Below are positions 13,486 to 26,700 of a DNA stretch of 64,000 nucleotides, in pieces. The stretch is taken from NCBI GenBank assembly GCA_020746105.1, contig CM036626.1, positions 22,185,001 through 22,249,000 on the forward strand, in the 5' to 3' direction. The DNA comes from Trogon surrucura (lineage: Eukaryota; Chordata; Aves; Trogoniformes; Trogonidae). A program made the translations under genes and the position numbers. Below the pieces are notes generated by a model that was given only the letters and a program-made list of their open reading frames with translations, made no database searches and was not told the origin of the DNA. Within the stretch, counting starts at the first letter, position 1, and each line of letters begins with the position of its first letter.

Positions 13486-13620
13486 GCGGGCTCCTCTCGG
13501 GGCTCCTGGGATGAGCAGGCTGCGGGCTGCTCCCTGGGCTCCCAGGGTGAGCAGGTGATGCACTCCTCTTGGGGCTCCCGGGGTGAGCAGGCAGCGGGCT
13601 CCTCTCGGGGCGAGCAGGCT
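13486..13620. repeat. GC-rich minisatellite, about 36-bp units
   Basis: Four imperfect units run 13486-13521, 13522-13556, 13557-13593 and 13594-13620 (last unit shortened). Each unit has the pattern GCGGGCTCCTCTCGG, then GGCTCC, ending in GAGCAGG. The open frames over it on both strands are repeat artefacts, rich in Pro/Ser/Arg with no recognisable domain. Confidence 0.85.
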
Positions 13621-16600
13621 CTCGGGGCGCCCGTGCTGAAGCCAGCATGGCTGTGGGCAAGGCTCCCGTGCTGCTGCTGGAACAACAGCCCCGCTGAGAG
13701 CTCAGGGGCGGCCACGTACCTCTCTTTCAGCTGGGTGTATCTGCTTCAGACGCAGAAAAGGACCAGGACCGCAAGATTTAAAGCTACAGGGCTTTCCATT
13801 CTCTGTTCAACACGTGACACTATTTTTAAAACTGCATCTTTGAGCTAAAACAATCATACAGGGTCAGAGACAGTCAAACTGGGAGCAAATCAATAGAATC
13901 AAGGTGATATACGTGTTCCTCGGCACACACACAACAGACTTGGTAGCAAAATTCAAGCAGAATTAAAAATGGAGACTGAAAGATGCACAGCAGGACATAA
14001 ATCCTCCTAACAACTATATGCTCTATTTATAGCACCACCGAAACATTGCTATTTAAAAATCGCTAAATAAAATTTTCAGAAGATTAATGTGGTCTCCTGG
14101 AGGGCTGAAATTCTAATTAGAAAGTAGTTGTCACAGAAGGACTCAAGTACAAAACCGAGCCAGCAGCAGCATCTTAACTACAGCTGTCAGTGGTGCAAGG
14201 AGAAACCACCACCTCTCCGTCCCTGCCCTCAGCCTCCTTGCTGAAGAGCCGGTGGTTTACTGCCACACTTTGAAGCTGTAAAGCAACGGCTCACCAGTCT
14301 GCTTTTGACAGCTCTGACCCTTGAGCCATCAAACGCTACTCCTTCAGACTCTTTTTTAAAAAGCCACCCTCACCTCACGGCTGCCTCTCCCCTTGCTCTT
14401 CTCTGCCTCACAGAACTCAACAGATCCCACCCAACACGGCAAAATCTTTGAAACCTGCCAATCACCCGGCGCACACAGAGGAGTTTTACAAGGTGCTGCA
14501 CAGCGCTGCGCGCCTGACGGGTAACTCCTCACTTGACCAGCTCTGCTTCAGAACAACTAGGAGTAAGAACCAGGCGAAAAGGCATCCACTTTGCTGCAAG
14601 AGTCTAACGAGAAATCTCTGCTAAAAACCCCTGCCCAGGCTAGATACAGAAACCAAACCAGCTCCCACACTTGGCGCACATGCTAGATTCAGTATTGCAA
14701 TCTAATGGACTGACAAGAATTATTTATTTTTTTTTAAAAAAAGGAGTCACAATTTGCTCCGTCAAGGAACTGTTTTACGTTCTTACGGCAAATTCCACTC
14801 TCAAAACCCAGGATCTACACTGAGGAACCTCCAGATTTTCAAGACTTTTTATCTACTAACAAAAGCAGATCCCATCTGACAGAGGTGAAAGGGAAGAGGT
14901 GAAATTTCTGGTATAGAATATCATTACCCTTATTTGGGAAGTAGTTTACGTTGGGTACAACACAGCTTGATTCACAGCAATCCTACCGCTATTCAGAGAG
15001 ATCATTTCACCATTTAACACAACAAACAAATCCATCAAAATACACTCATTATTCTACTTAATGTAATCATACAGCCTTCACAAGCTTACAGAGCAATAAA
15101 ACCAAATCCAACCTAGCAGGGCGAGTACTACTCCCATTAACAGAAATCAGCCTGACTCCTCACTGCAGAGGAACGCATGTTTTCTTCCGTAGGTCCTGCT
15201 ACACTCTCAAACTGTGGCAACAGCGCACCAATGTTCCGCGCAGTTAAAGGGAGACTTCTACGCCCACAAAGAAATAGAAACATCATAAAATGAGAATCAA
15301 CAGCTACTATTCCATGCAAATGAAATTCAAACACCTCTGGCAAGTTACAGTCCGGCAGCAAGCCTGTGCAAGTCGTGCTGCTGCGACAACTCTCGCGGTG
15401 CTGCCACCCTCGCCGTGGCTCTCCCAACGCCTCGCGCAGCAAACGACCACGGCTGGAGCTGGACAACGGGACCGAGCCTCAGACCTGTGGGGGGAAGCAG
15501 ACATTCTCAAGCACACAAGCTGAGAATGGGCAAACCCTCAGAAACGGGGACAGCAGCGAGCACGGCAGGGAGGGTCTGGACAGCGTGCACCCACACTCCC
15601 GCAGCCTCCGGCGGCTCCGGGCTGTGCCCCCAGGTCCCCCCGAGCTGCCGCTGCAGCAGCAGGAGGGGAGGTGCAGCCACGGGGAGCTCATGTGCATCCC
15701 ACGGCATTGCCTTCCCCAAGTGACTGGGTAAAACTGGAGAGAGGAGGGATGGGGGGGGAGAGGGAAGGGCAAATGAGCTTTGATGCAGCTTAAAAAACTT
15801 AGAGAGATTAGATGCTCATATGACCCCTGTAACAAAAAGAGAACGCTTTCCAAGGCCCCTAAAACTAAAGTTTTGGGACAAAATAGGTCTAGATAGACCC
15901 ATATATTGACCCATATGCTAGACCCATATATTTGGGGAAATCTGAATGCTGCCAAATATTAAGTAATAAGAAACATGAAGCGAGAGAGTGAGAAACTGCT
16001 GAAAAAATTCACAAACTCGGCTGCGACCGTTCCTTTACCGTGTGGTTCCCTAAAGTGGTGCTTCGACTGTGGAGGAAAGGCCACTCCCACAGCCTCTCCT
16101 TCATCTGGAGTATTTCACACATCAAATGCCTTTTTTGAACACCTGAGGTGCCCATCCAACTGATGGAAAGAGCAGCCGGCATTAGGAAGCTCCTCATAGT
16201 AGCAACTGAACAGGAACCTGCACCAGTGGAACTGTGAAAACGAGGGCACACAAGTAACGGTTACACGAAGACAGAACCCCGAAACTGCAACAGCAGAGGA
16301 GTCTAAAAAGGCAGGCTATAATTACAAGAAGAAAACTGGGCCAGCACCATAGCATGATGTCCTTGCTTTGGCTCCAAGTCCTCCTCAGGCATAAGGAGCA
16401 GAGGGGGCTCAGGACAGGGCTGGGCACCGCGGGGGCAAAGCCGGACATGGGGCAGCTGTCCCTGCCACCCCCGTGACCTGCCACCCCCAGGACCTGCCTG
16501 CCTTTTTTTAAAATCCAGTACTAAAACTAGTCGTGAAGATGCTGGGTTGGGAGTACCTGTTCAGGCACAGGCTTTGTACTTGTACAGGTCCCACTTCTCA

Positions 16601-19600
16601 GTGATGTGGCACCAGCACACAGCGCTTCAACAAAGGGAGCGTAAGCTGAGTATCTCCCCCTCTCACCCTCCGTTTCTGGGTACAGGAAAACTGCAAGGCT
16701 CACAGTATCAAGATCTGTTTTGAACCTTCTAAGGTTCCCTCTAAGGGAAGGATGACAGGCAAGAAGGAGGAGAGCCAGAAAGCCAAGCAAGTGGTATGAA
16801 CTGAATTACAAGGCAGTACAGTGCAAGCACTTGGTGTCAGCACATCACATTACAAACGTTAAACATCTGGAGACATCACACAACCAACATAATAGATGAC
16901 GGAAAATCAAATTACACTCAGTATTCCCTCATGTCTAAATGATTTCATCCCTCTTCTGTATCAAATGCAGACAAAACCTAGCACAAACATGAGAACAGGT
17001 TGGAAGACTCTCACAGGTGATGGACTCCTTCGGCTCCACGTACAGACACAAATACAGGGCAGACACACTCAAGCAAACTGACAGGTCTTCCTAAAAACAG
17101 GGTCAGACCAAGCCAAACTCATCAACTTCCAGGTATGCAAAGGCTCCCGCAATACGACTTCTGCCTCGTTAGACATCTGGAAATTTCTCACACTTCCAAG
17201 TGCACTTACAAGGAGGGGAAATTACACTACCCATGTCAGCGAAAAAATATTGCAAACGTCCTGTTTTTCATATTAATAATCTATATTGCCTAGTGTGTTT
17301 TTTCTGCCAGTTCAACTAAAGATGTAGGTGTTGGCAACCAAGCACAGAGCACATGGACTAAAACCAAAGATCATCAAAACCAGCAAACGCTGCCAGAGAC
17401 TGCGCACTCTACATCAGTCAACTCATTTTCAGGACTTCAGAAAGAAAACATTCTTCTTAAAGTCCAAAGAATTCTAATTCTCCTGATCTGCTTGAAATGT
17501 AACAGGCTCAGCTTTCCTCTAACTAAACTATGAAATCCCTCCTAGATAAATCCAAGATGACTGTATTTTTACACAAGGAGTACAAACACCCACTTTACAG
17601 TGGACTTAAAGACCACGTCGGCTCCAGAGGACTGTTCAGACAGGACGGCAGGAAGCTGCTCAGCAGTTTGACTCCTCAACCAAAACACGGGATCCCTAAG
17701 AGTGTGGATCTGCAGGAACTTTCCCGCACCTCCTGCTAACTCTGCAAACCTTATTTTTGATACAGCACTTGACTCCAGCCTCGTTCCCTTTCCATTAGAT
17801 CATTCCCGAAGAACAGTCCACCTGTGGTTTTTCTAAGTCAAGGTAAACAGGATCCTAAATGCCAGGAACTGTAAAAGACACATGATTCATCTCTTCAGAG
17901 TGTTTCCCCTCAGTTTGGGAAGTGCTGCATGACACACAGAAGAAGAGCAAGGTTTCCCTGTCTCGCAGCCTCTACGGTGGCCATCACCGACTGGGCTTGC
18001 ATCACTGCATACTTGCAGGTCCTAGTTTTCTGAGTACAGTTTTCATTGTACTTGGGGTAGAGGAACCTTTAGCCACACTGCAAGCATCCGCTTGACAAAA
18101 TATGGAAGCAGAAACAAAAATAGGAAGGAGAAAGGATCCTCGCTTGTTGCGCTCAATAAAACTTCGAGACCCATGAACAGGTATTTTCTCTCAGGGAAGG
18201 AAACCTTTCTCCCTAACTTTTTCAAAAGACTTTCTGGTTCATTATGTGGCGAGGAGTAAGCCTCTGCACAGCAGCAAGACCTAATCGCAGATATCTGGGC
18301 CTGATCCATCCTAACGCCGAGACTGAAGTCCAACTGTCTGTTCCCACGCCCACTGCCCCGGGACAAGGGCTACAGCCACCTCTCATATTCTAACCGGCAC
18401 ACACAAATTATAAAACCCTGTGTGACTATAAAAGCTGCAATAACCTAATGGTAAAAGGTACCATTCGGACCAGAAGCACTTTAGGGTAATGCATTATTTA
18501 ACATTCACCTTCTAATTTAAGCTCTGAGACTTCAAAGTCACTGCACAGAACTGGAGTTCCCCTCCTCTGCACATACCCACGGGGGAAAAGTTAGTTTTGA
18601 CTATATTTGACTTTTTAAAATTTCACTCAAAGAATGCTCTGTATAGGACTTGCTTTCCTTCTTACTGTTCACAGTTCCTTGCCTCAACATTTATCATTGT
18701 GAGAAAACAGCTCTGCTCTCCCCCACACACATTTACAGAAGTACTCAAAATGCTTCTCCTAGCACTTAATAATGAGAGAGCAAAAGGTTAGTCCACAAAT
18801 ACTGCATTCCGGAGCCACGATATCAAGTCCTACCAAAGCCAGCCCACAGCCACTTTGCCATTAGCCTGCGGATGGCTCCATGGATCAGAGTCACCTGGGA
18901 CAGACAGGCAGACGCTCCTTCAGGAGGCTGTCAACATCAAGGATATGTTCCAAGGGCATTCTCCTGATTACTGCTGCATCAAGTCAACTTTCCCACAGTA
19001 ACGACGACAGAAATCCAGTTGCTGTCTGCCAGATTGCTACTAGACTGGATTTGCATATGTGGTTAAAATTGTGTCCATTTAGAAAAGGACTTCTCAATAC
19101 TTACAACCTAGTGTGGAGAGACTTAAAAAAGCGTTTTGCTGAGCATGCCTATTCCAGTTCTTCATGCGATGTTCCAAAGCTTCACTTTAATTTGCTAGTA
19201 ATGATTAAGCTCCTCTTCCAAACATAGAATGGAAATTTAAATAATTCTGCCCAAAGGACGTGCAAAGCTGCATTAAACCCCATTAACGCAAAGGAGATCT
19301 CAGTGCAAAAGAAAGTTCTATCTTGGAGGCATAAGATCAAGTCAGAAGCTTGCCATGCTCTGGTCTGGAATGAAAACGGGTGACTGACTTTCTGTTTTCT
19401 TCCTCTTGAGAAACCAACTGTCCACCCCTCTCGGTGTACTCCTGCTGTCAGCAGGGCCCCACCCTGCCAGGCAACAGGCTCTGTGCTCCCCCTGGCCCAT
19501 CCGTACATGCCTGCTTTCACAGCTCCCATTATCTTTAAATGGCATCAAACATGACATTTCAACATTCCCAGTCTAGTTCCAATTTTAGACACATCTTAGG

Positions 19601-22600
19601 ATGTAATATATCAGATTAGTAAATGGGTGATGGTCTTTAAAAGGTTTTAGCCTTTTTAAAAAATACACAGTGAGCTCCTTAACCTGCATATAATAAACTA
19701 TCTTCCTTCTTCCTGACATGGTAAAATACAAATAAAAACTTTTAGCACGCTCTGCAACATCACTCTGGCTCAGCAGAAACCACAATCAAGGCAAAATGCC
19801 CAGTCTGCATAAAGGATTAAGTTCACCAATAAAGCTGCAACCTAAAAACTGCATAGTGATGAAATGAAGTATTTCCAAGTAGGCTTGGTGTTTCATTTCT
19901 CAATACTGCTGGCATGAACACCATCACAGCGTCCGATAAAAGCCTAAATCATATAGAATATACCTCCCGCCCACCAACCATTTCTTTTAGTCTTAACACT
20001 ATGTTCTTCCAGTAACAACTTGGAAAGGGCTGTGGTTGAAATAGCTTTCACAGAACCACAGAATGTTAGCTTTCATTTCCTTTACACAAAATGTCACTTG
20101 TCAGCTTTCAGTTTTATTGGAGACCTATGTATCAAATTGATTATTTCTGGTTATCATACTATTAAAGATTTTTGAACACCAAACTTGACCCTCCCACACT
20201 ATCTTCTTATTAAAATGTTTTAAGAGGAAAGAAAACCAAAACAAGACCTACAAAAAGCATCTCCTCATCCTTTGGCAACTACCTCGGTGGTTTTATTTTC
20301 ACCATTCAGTGACCAAGCTTCCCAAGCAGAGAGCCCACACTGACACTCTGAATTGCTGCATGTTAGTGACATGAGTTCTCTCAGCCACTGCAACTGTGAG
20401 GCAGGATGCATGTGCCTGAACCTGAAGTCTGTCTGTAGGATAAGATGTAAGATTTTGTTCCTACCTTGCAGTTCAGCTACAAGTGTACAGTAAGCATGTG
20501 ACATGACGGGTTACTACAGCTTAGCTGACACAGGCTAACTTGTTAACTCAGTAATATACCTGAAGGTGTTACAGTCATTAAAATTACCCGGATACATTGG
20601 ATTTGATAGGTCTCCCCCCAGCTCAAAAGTGCAAGGTAATCTTAGAACATGCCTCTTGATTTCTGAAGAAGCTTCATGTGCACAGCCATTTACAGCTGTA
20701 CCTCCCCTGGAAAGCACTATGTTCTTCTCTTCCTTCTTTCTATTTGTTCACTTCTGATGCTCTTCAGCCATGACAGCAGACAAAAGTGACAGTGTAACTG
20801 AACATCTGAAGCTATACTTGGAACTTGCAGAACTTCTATGAGAATCCCAAAACCAGAAAAAATGACAAAACTCACTGATAGCAGCACATAAAATTTAGCA
20901 AGCCCATCTATCAGATTTGCATAATACGATTTATGAAGCAAACTCTTCCTACATAGTTAGAACAAATAATGTCACAACAGACTGGGTGTGGAGGAAAGCA
21001 GATTCCCCACAAGCCATAAATAAGATGTGAACACATTCTAGAGAAGGCTCCTTTATTTCAGAATACAAACCCAAGAGATGAACACAAGCAGAGAAGAGGG
21101 CCACTGATTACACAGACAAATTCAGACAAAAGAAAATGCTGCTGCTCTTGCAGGTTTCAGAGTGAGTATCGAACAAAATAAGGATTCTGTCTGTGTGCGC
21201 GCTCTGCATTTGTGATGTGCAAGAGGCGGTTGAAGTTAGTGGCTGGCACACAACAATCCCTATTTATTCCTTTCTTTAAAGAAAAAAATGGTCATCTGAG
21301 CTACTGCATTGACTGATCAATCCAGAAGTCATGAGCTCCGACAATCTTTGCTCATAGTGACCTTACCCCGAAGCTTATGAAATTACATCACAGCAGCCCA
21401 TGGTATGTGGGCAGAGACAGACAATAATCAAATGCTCCCAGCATGTTTCCAGCCCCAGCTCACAGGAAATTCTGTTTCTTCCCACAGTCTATTGAGGCAG
21501 GTGGTAGAAGCCATCATTTCTGTTCAAGCATTTTCAGGTTACTTCGTCTTCTCCATCAATCTTGTCCAAATTAGCATCCCCTTCTTTTCCAAAAAAATAC
21601 TGGTCTACGGGCTACAGCACATGTGACCTTATCTCCAACCTGATGCATTATTGATGGCGAAGAAACGGCTACACTGATGTTGTCTTTGGAATCAAGTTCC
21701 TCATAAAGCAGGAAGCATTTGCTTTTGCATTCCTCTTTATTTGATTAAAAATCTTTTAATACTACAGATCACTCAGGAAGACACTACTGTCTTTAATGTT
21801 TTTTCATTGGTTTGTCTCTCACGTTACACCCATTGCCAGTACGGACTTTTGGTTTCGTGTCATACATTTGCGCTGTTCCTACATCTGTCCTTTTAGACAA
21901 TGCTCTTCTTTCAGAAGCTCTTTACTCAGTGTCAGCCTTGAGAGCACCTCTCCCTCCACCCTTACAGTCAAAACCCACGCGAAGCACCCCGTGAACCGAC
22001 TGTATCGCACCCTCATTGAGAGGCTTTATTCTTGGCTCTGTTTGCTCTTTCTGAAAGCTTGATCCACATAATACCTTCTCCCTCCGAACTCCTGCACTTC
22101 TGCCAACTTGTTAAACCCCAGTTTTGAACAAGAGACCGTATCCTCAGCCCCACCAACCACCCGCCCCCATGAACGAATGTCCCGAGGGCTCCTGCTGCCT
22201 CGCCCTGACCCGCAGCCCCACCGGCATCCCCTCCTGCGTTCCCGCTCCAGCCACTCCACTGTGGATTAATTCCAGTTCTTTTCTCCCAAACTCACCCCCA
22301 CTGTGAAGGTGTTCCTAGCAGGGCTTTTCTGTCGCTGGAATTTCCCTTTCCCCTGCTATTCCCGTTTTAAGACTGTTGTGCTGTTCTGGTTGGTTTGGTT
22401 TAGGTTTTTTTTAGATTTCATTTTCACCTGGGTTATAATCATCTGCCAAGATGCTTCACAGTACAGGGAAATCAGACCAGTCATTAAACTGTTCAGGAGA
22501 TGACCCTAGTTCTGTAACAAAATGAACCGCTGTTTGCCCTGGCTGCTTTAACAGCTCTTCTCTGGGTTAATGACAACAATGGAGCCTTCAATTGATAATA

Positions 22601-23349
22601 TCCTGCTAATACAATAGCTTGGTTAATGCGAGGAAGCTGCAGGATCCCAAATAGCAATGACCGACCGTCCTGCACAACAGGCCACTGTCCTGGGTCGATA
22701 CTTCTTGGTGGCCTTGGTGAAAGTAGAATGTTGAAGCAGTATTAAAAAAATAATAAAGGAACCCACAAGAAAACAGACAACCCCGAAAAAACCAAACACC
22801 CACTATTCTATTTTACAACAAAAGACGCTCCCTAACTCAAAATTGTTCTCAACAACAAATACGTAATTCTTCCTCACATATGACCTACAAAAAAGTTTTA
22901 AAAATACGTAGCACTGCTGTTTTTTCCATTGACAGCTTGTAAAAGAACACATGTAATGTGTCCTTTCCGCTACAAAAACTCTTCCCTTTAACCCACATTT
23001 CCTTAAACTGTAGGAATACAAATAGCAGAAAATCTGATCTTTCCTGGCTTTGTGAGAGAAGTTTTGAGAACCCAGATACTTGCAGCTAAACAGATGACAC
23101 AAGAAATTTTTAAAACCCAAAGTATTAGTCATTGAAGCAGAAAATGCACGGTTAAAAAGCTGAAAACAGATTGACTAAAAATATTTTCTCCTTTTAAATA
23201 GATCAGTCATCATTCATATTTTGTACTAGCTCTCCAGGCATCGTAGCCTAGCTTTGATAACGTCTCCCTTAAAAATATAAACCCCTTCCTGTAAACTGCA
23301 AAAAAGCAAAGCCCGTGCAAGCCACAATTTCTTCCTGCTGTCAGCTCAC
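13621..23349. other. Intron, unique sequence
   Basis: Only the short repeat near 15.9 kb and modest GC-rich patches (15.4-15.7 kb, 16.4 kb) stand out. Open frames are short and lack recognisable domains. A 20-bp CR1-tail-like string near 20049 is too short to call. Confidence 0.6.
15896..15930. repeat. Short AT-rich tandem repeat (GACCCATAT x3)
   Basis: Three copies of GACCCATAT(A/G) begin at 15896, 15908 and 15921, separated by 2-3 bases (period 12-13 bp). Confidence 0.85.
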
Positions 23350-23750
23350 CTTTAAATTCTGTCAGCGGCTCTGCAGGCTGCTCTGGCCGCTTAGCAGACC
23401 TCCGCAAAAGAAAAAGGCTCCCCAAATAAAAAGAAAATACTTTGAATGCTTTTAGTATTTTCAATTCTCTCTGCCCCAACAATGCAGCTCTGTCCTCCGG
23501 GAACGCGCGTGTGCAGCCGAACACAAGGCGCCTTTCTGCCGGCCGGCCCCGGCGCAGCGCGGACGTGCAGCCGCTCCCCGGGACGGACCCTCCGGCCCCG
23601 CCTGACCAGCCGTAACCCCGGGACGGTCCCGGCCCCACCGACCCGCGGATCCCGCGGTGAAGCAGAACCAGCTTCCCACAAAGCCAGCATTCACCAGGGC
23701 CAGCGCGGGGCAGGAGACCGCTGGCACAGCACCGCGACGTGAGCGGCAGA
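23350..23750 (-). promoter_or_regulatory. Small CpG islet with strong minus-strand donor
   Basis: About 250 bp of CpG-rich sequence at 23490-23740 is followed, in minus-strand direction, by a strong donor AAAG|GTGAGC with exon end at 23350. Read as coding, the open frame across it would end in phase 1 and would not fit the phase-0 acceptor at 5605, so any such exon would be a non-coding TMCC1 leader or belong to another transcript. It is proposed only as a candidate alternative promoter and first exon. Confidence 0.35.
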
Positions 23751-26700
23751 TAAATGGTTGCCAGTGCCAGCAGCAGCCCCAGGACTGATTAGATTTCCTC
23801 CAGACTGAGGGAAGGGAACTGCTACAGGTTCACCATTGTCTTCTTAATCAAGCACCGGATCTTAAAATCAACCAAAATATTTCCAGTGAAATGGGGGCAT
23901 GCAGACAGACTTTTGAAAAAGCACTTCTCTCTTGAGCAGGGCATTTCCTAGAACTGCCCGATAAAACACAATCATCAAGCACTACAGAGATGCTAAACAT
24001 TATTAGTTGATCTCGGCCATGTTTCCTCCGCTGTTCACATTCCTTGACGTTCAGTACGTCTGTGCACAGCACCCTCTGAAAACTCCGCACGTTCTGTGCC
24101 GCTCGGGACAAATTCCAGAATACTTTGTGGAGGACTATCACGAGGAAGCCTGACCTCAAAGCTCCCTGGAAGAAACCACTTTCCATAACTGGGGAAGCTC
24201 TAACCATAAGCCCAAGACTTCTGGTATTAGGAATCTTTTCTAACCACCAAACCATTAAACCACAGATTCTTTGCATTCATGGTGAATCTTCCAACACAAA
24301 ATCTTTACCCCCGTAGCAAGAACAGATCACACACTTCAGGCAGACAGCACCTCAGCGGTGCAAACAGTTTTCCTTATTTTAATATCGAGCCCAAGCTGGG
24401 CCACAAGCATTGAAAAACATTCTGTGTGTGAGCCTCAGGAAATCACATTCTGTGATTACTTATTACCGAGCAAGAGCAGAGAAAAAATATCTAGGCCAGT
24501 CTCACGAGAGGAGGGACAGAAGACACTCAGTTTCACCCCTTCAGCCCCAGGGCAGCAGCTCGCAGACTGGTTTTTAAAAAGCAAACTCCAGCAGCGGCAG
24601 CTGAGGAGTGCTGAGCCCGGCCGTCTGCCCGTGACCTCAGTCCCCACTGAGCACGCCGGCCGCATCCACAACCCCCGTGCCACCAACATCCGAGAAAGGA
24701 GAAAGCCAGGAGACGTACGGTTGCGGAGGCAGGCGGCGAGCCCTCCATGCGGGGCGCGTGGCGAGGGAAGCCTGCAGCTGAAGCCCAGTGCCCCTCCGCC
24801 GGCCGAACATGCTGCACCCAGAGACCGCCGCGCACGCGGAGACCCGCTCCGGCCCCGTCAGGCTGACATCTGCCCCCACAGAGCAGGACCTTGTCATACG
24901 AAGCAGCAGCTCCCCGGGTGTCTTGGCAGGAGCCCCAAGCGCGTGTTTGAGAAAGCAACTGCAGCTCTGACCAAGCCAGGCATGAACGCGCTTGCAGACG
25001 AGTTACCCAGCCTGCCAAAAATACTTCGTTGCTGACCCCGTCAGGAGCACGTCTGAAGTGAGAGTGTTGTTTTCTGGAGAATAATAAAGCCAAAAAGCAA
25101 AATACATCCGCTGGCAATGGTCTTGGAAGTCTATTTCTAAAAATAAACAAAGAAACCCCCAACACAGTCTAAACAGAAAACCACCTCATGTTTTCCCCCA
25201 ACAGGAAGACTGCTGGGCTGAATGACGCTTTACAACCCCCTAAAGCTCCAATCAAGGTGTACCCTGGTAGAGGGGTTGTTGAGAACCCTACAACGTGCCA
25301 GGATTACCATCCTCTTTTCCCCTCACACTAGTTTACACTTTTAGACTGCTGAATATTTTTAAAAGGAGTAATTTCTTGTGTGTTGCTCTTTTTTTTTTCT
25401 TTTGTTAAAATTAAAAAATTTCAGGAGTCTCAGCCTGGGTTAACTTAGAGCATGTTCTAAAAAAAATTAAATATTTTAACAATTAATTAAGGAAGGCTTG
25501 TTCTAACTCAAGTTGGTACATTGCCAGGGTTTACTGTAATAATGCACTGATCCCAGTGCACGTGAGTTGACTTCTGCTCTCCCCCACACAGGCTGTGCAC
25601 TGGTGGCTGCTGAGCACTGGTGTAGCACTGGTGGCTGCTGAGCACCACATGTCAACAGCTTAGAAAACAAATGGCAAAGGCAGCGCCTTCCTCGGCCCGG
25701 GATGCACATCTCCTCCAAGCAGCCTCTGCCCGCGCAGCTCCCGGCCCATATCCCCACCTGCCCACTGCTGCCTCTCGGGAAAATCACCCCAGTAAGGGAA
25801 CAGTTACAGCAGAATTGTCTTCATTAACCCAGGTTATCTGGACTGACACTTGGCAATTAGAAGAGGACAGTGGGAGGTACACACAGCAAATGCCCCCAGC
25901 AGCACTATCTCTGCCTTCCAGCTGCGCAGCCTCTGCGCCCATCTCACCAAAGGGAACCAGGCACAAACAAGCGACTGCTGCCTCCTCTGCGTCCCACCTC
26001 TAGCCGCCTAATAACTCTCCCCATTCAGAAACCTGGCCTAAAAGTAGGCAATAAAACTTTTCTGAAAGCACCTAGTTGTCTTTTGCTTCCCAACTGATGT
26101 TTATCCACACATTTTTAATGCAAACTGTCATTGATTAGCTGAAGACAGCAAAGATCACACACAAACCTCACCCAGGAGACCGTCAAAAGTGGTGCATGAA
26201 AATACCCGCTCAGAAGCAACCCTGCTGGATAATTGCAGAAGACTGCATCATGCTGTTAAAAATAAAACTAATTTCTGCATTGGCAGATGCAGTTTCAGTC
26301 AAAATATCCATTGAGCCACTTGAATAATTAAGTGTTGCTTCTCCATGGCATAACAAAGTATCTAATGCAATTTACTGCCCTTTTTATAAAATGTGACATA
26401 AAGAGTTTGCTATTTTTTCCACAACGAAATTAACAGAAGTAAGGTTTATAGTGCTGTGCAGCAAGCCTCTGGCTGAAATACTACCGTGTCTGCCAAGACA
26501 TCAGCATCATTCTCTACACACAAGCTATTTAATCTCTCTGGTAACTACCCAAGTACAATCGTTTCACTCGTGTGAAGCTCTCTGACCAAGACAAATCCAC
26601 GGGGACTTCAACTTCCCCGACACAATTCCAGTGCGCGCTGCAGGCACAGACTGAGCTACGCTCTGCCAGGAAGACGGTGCCCAGCACCATACACCAAAGC

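Noticed and set aside
20049-20070. CR1-like 3' tail (CACAGAACCACAGAATG)
   Set aside because: About 20 bases only, with no adjoining CR1 sequence; could be chance.
24734-24763. ATG-started phase-0 mini-exon (MEGSPPASAT) as another TMCC1 start
   Set aside because: The donor is poor (ACC|GTACGT, C at -1), the region is not a clear CpG island, and the peptide resembles no known TMCC1 N-terminus.
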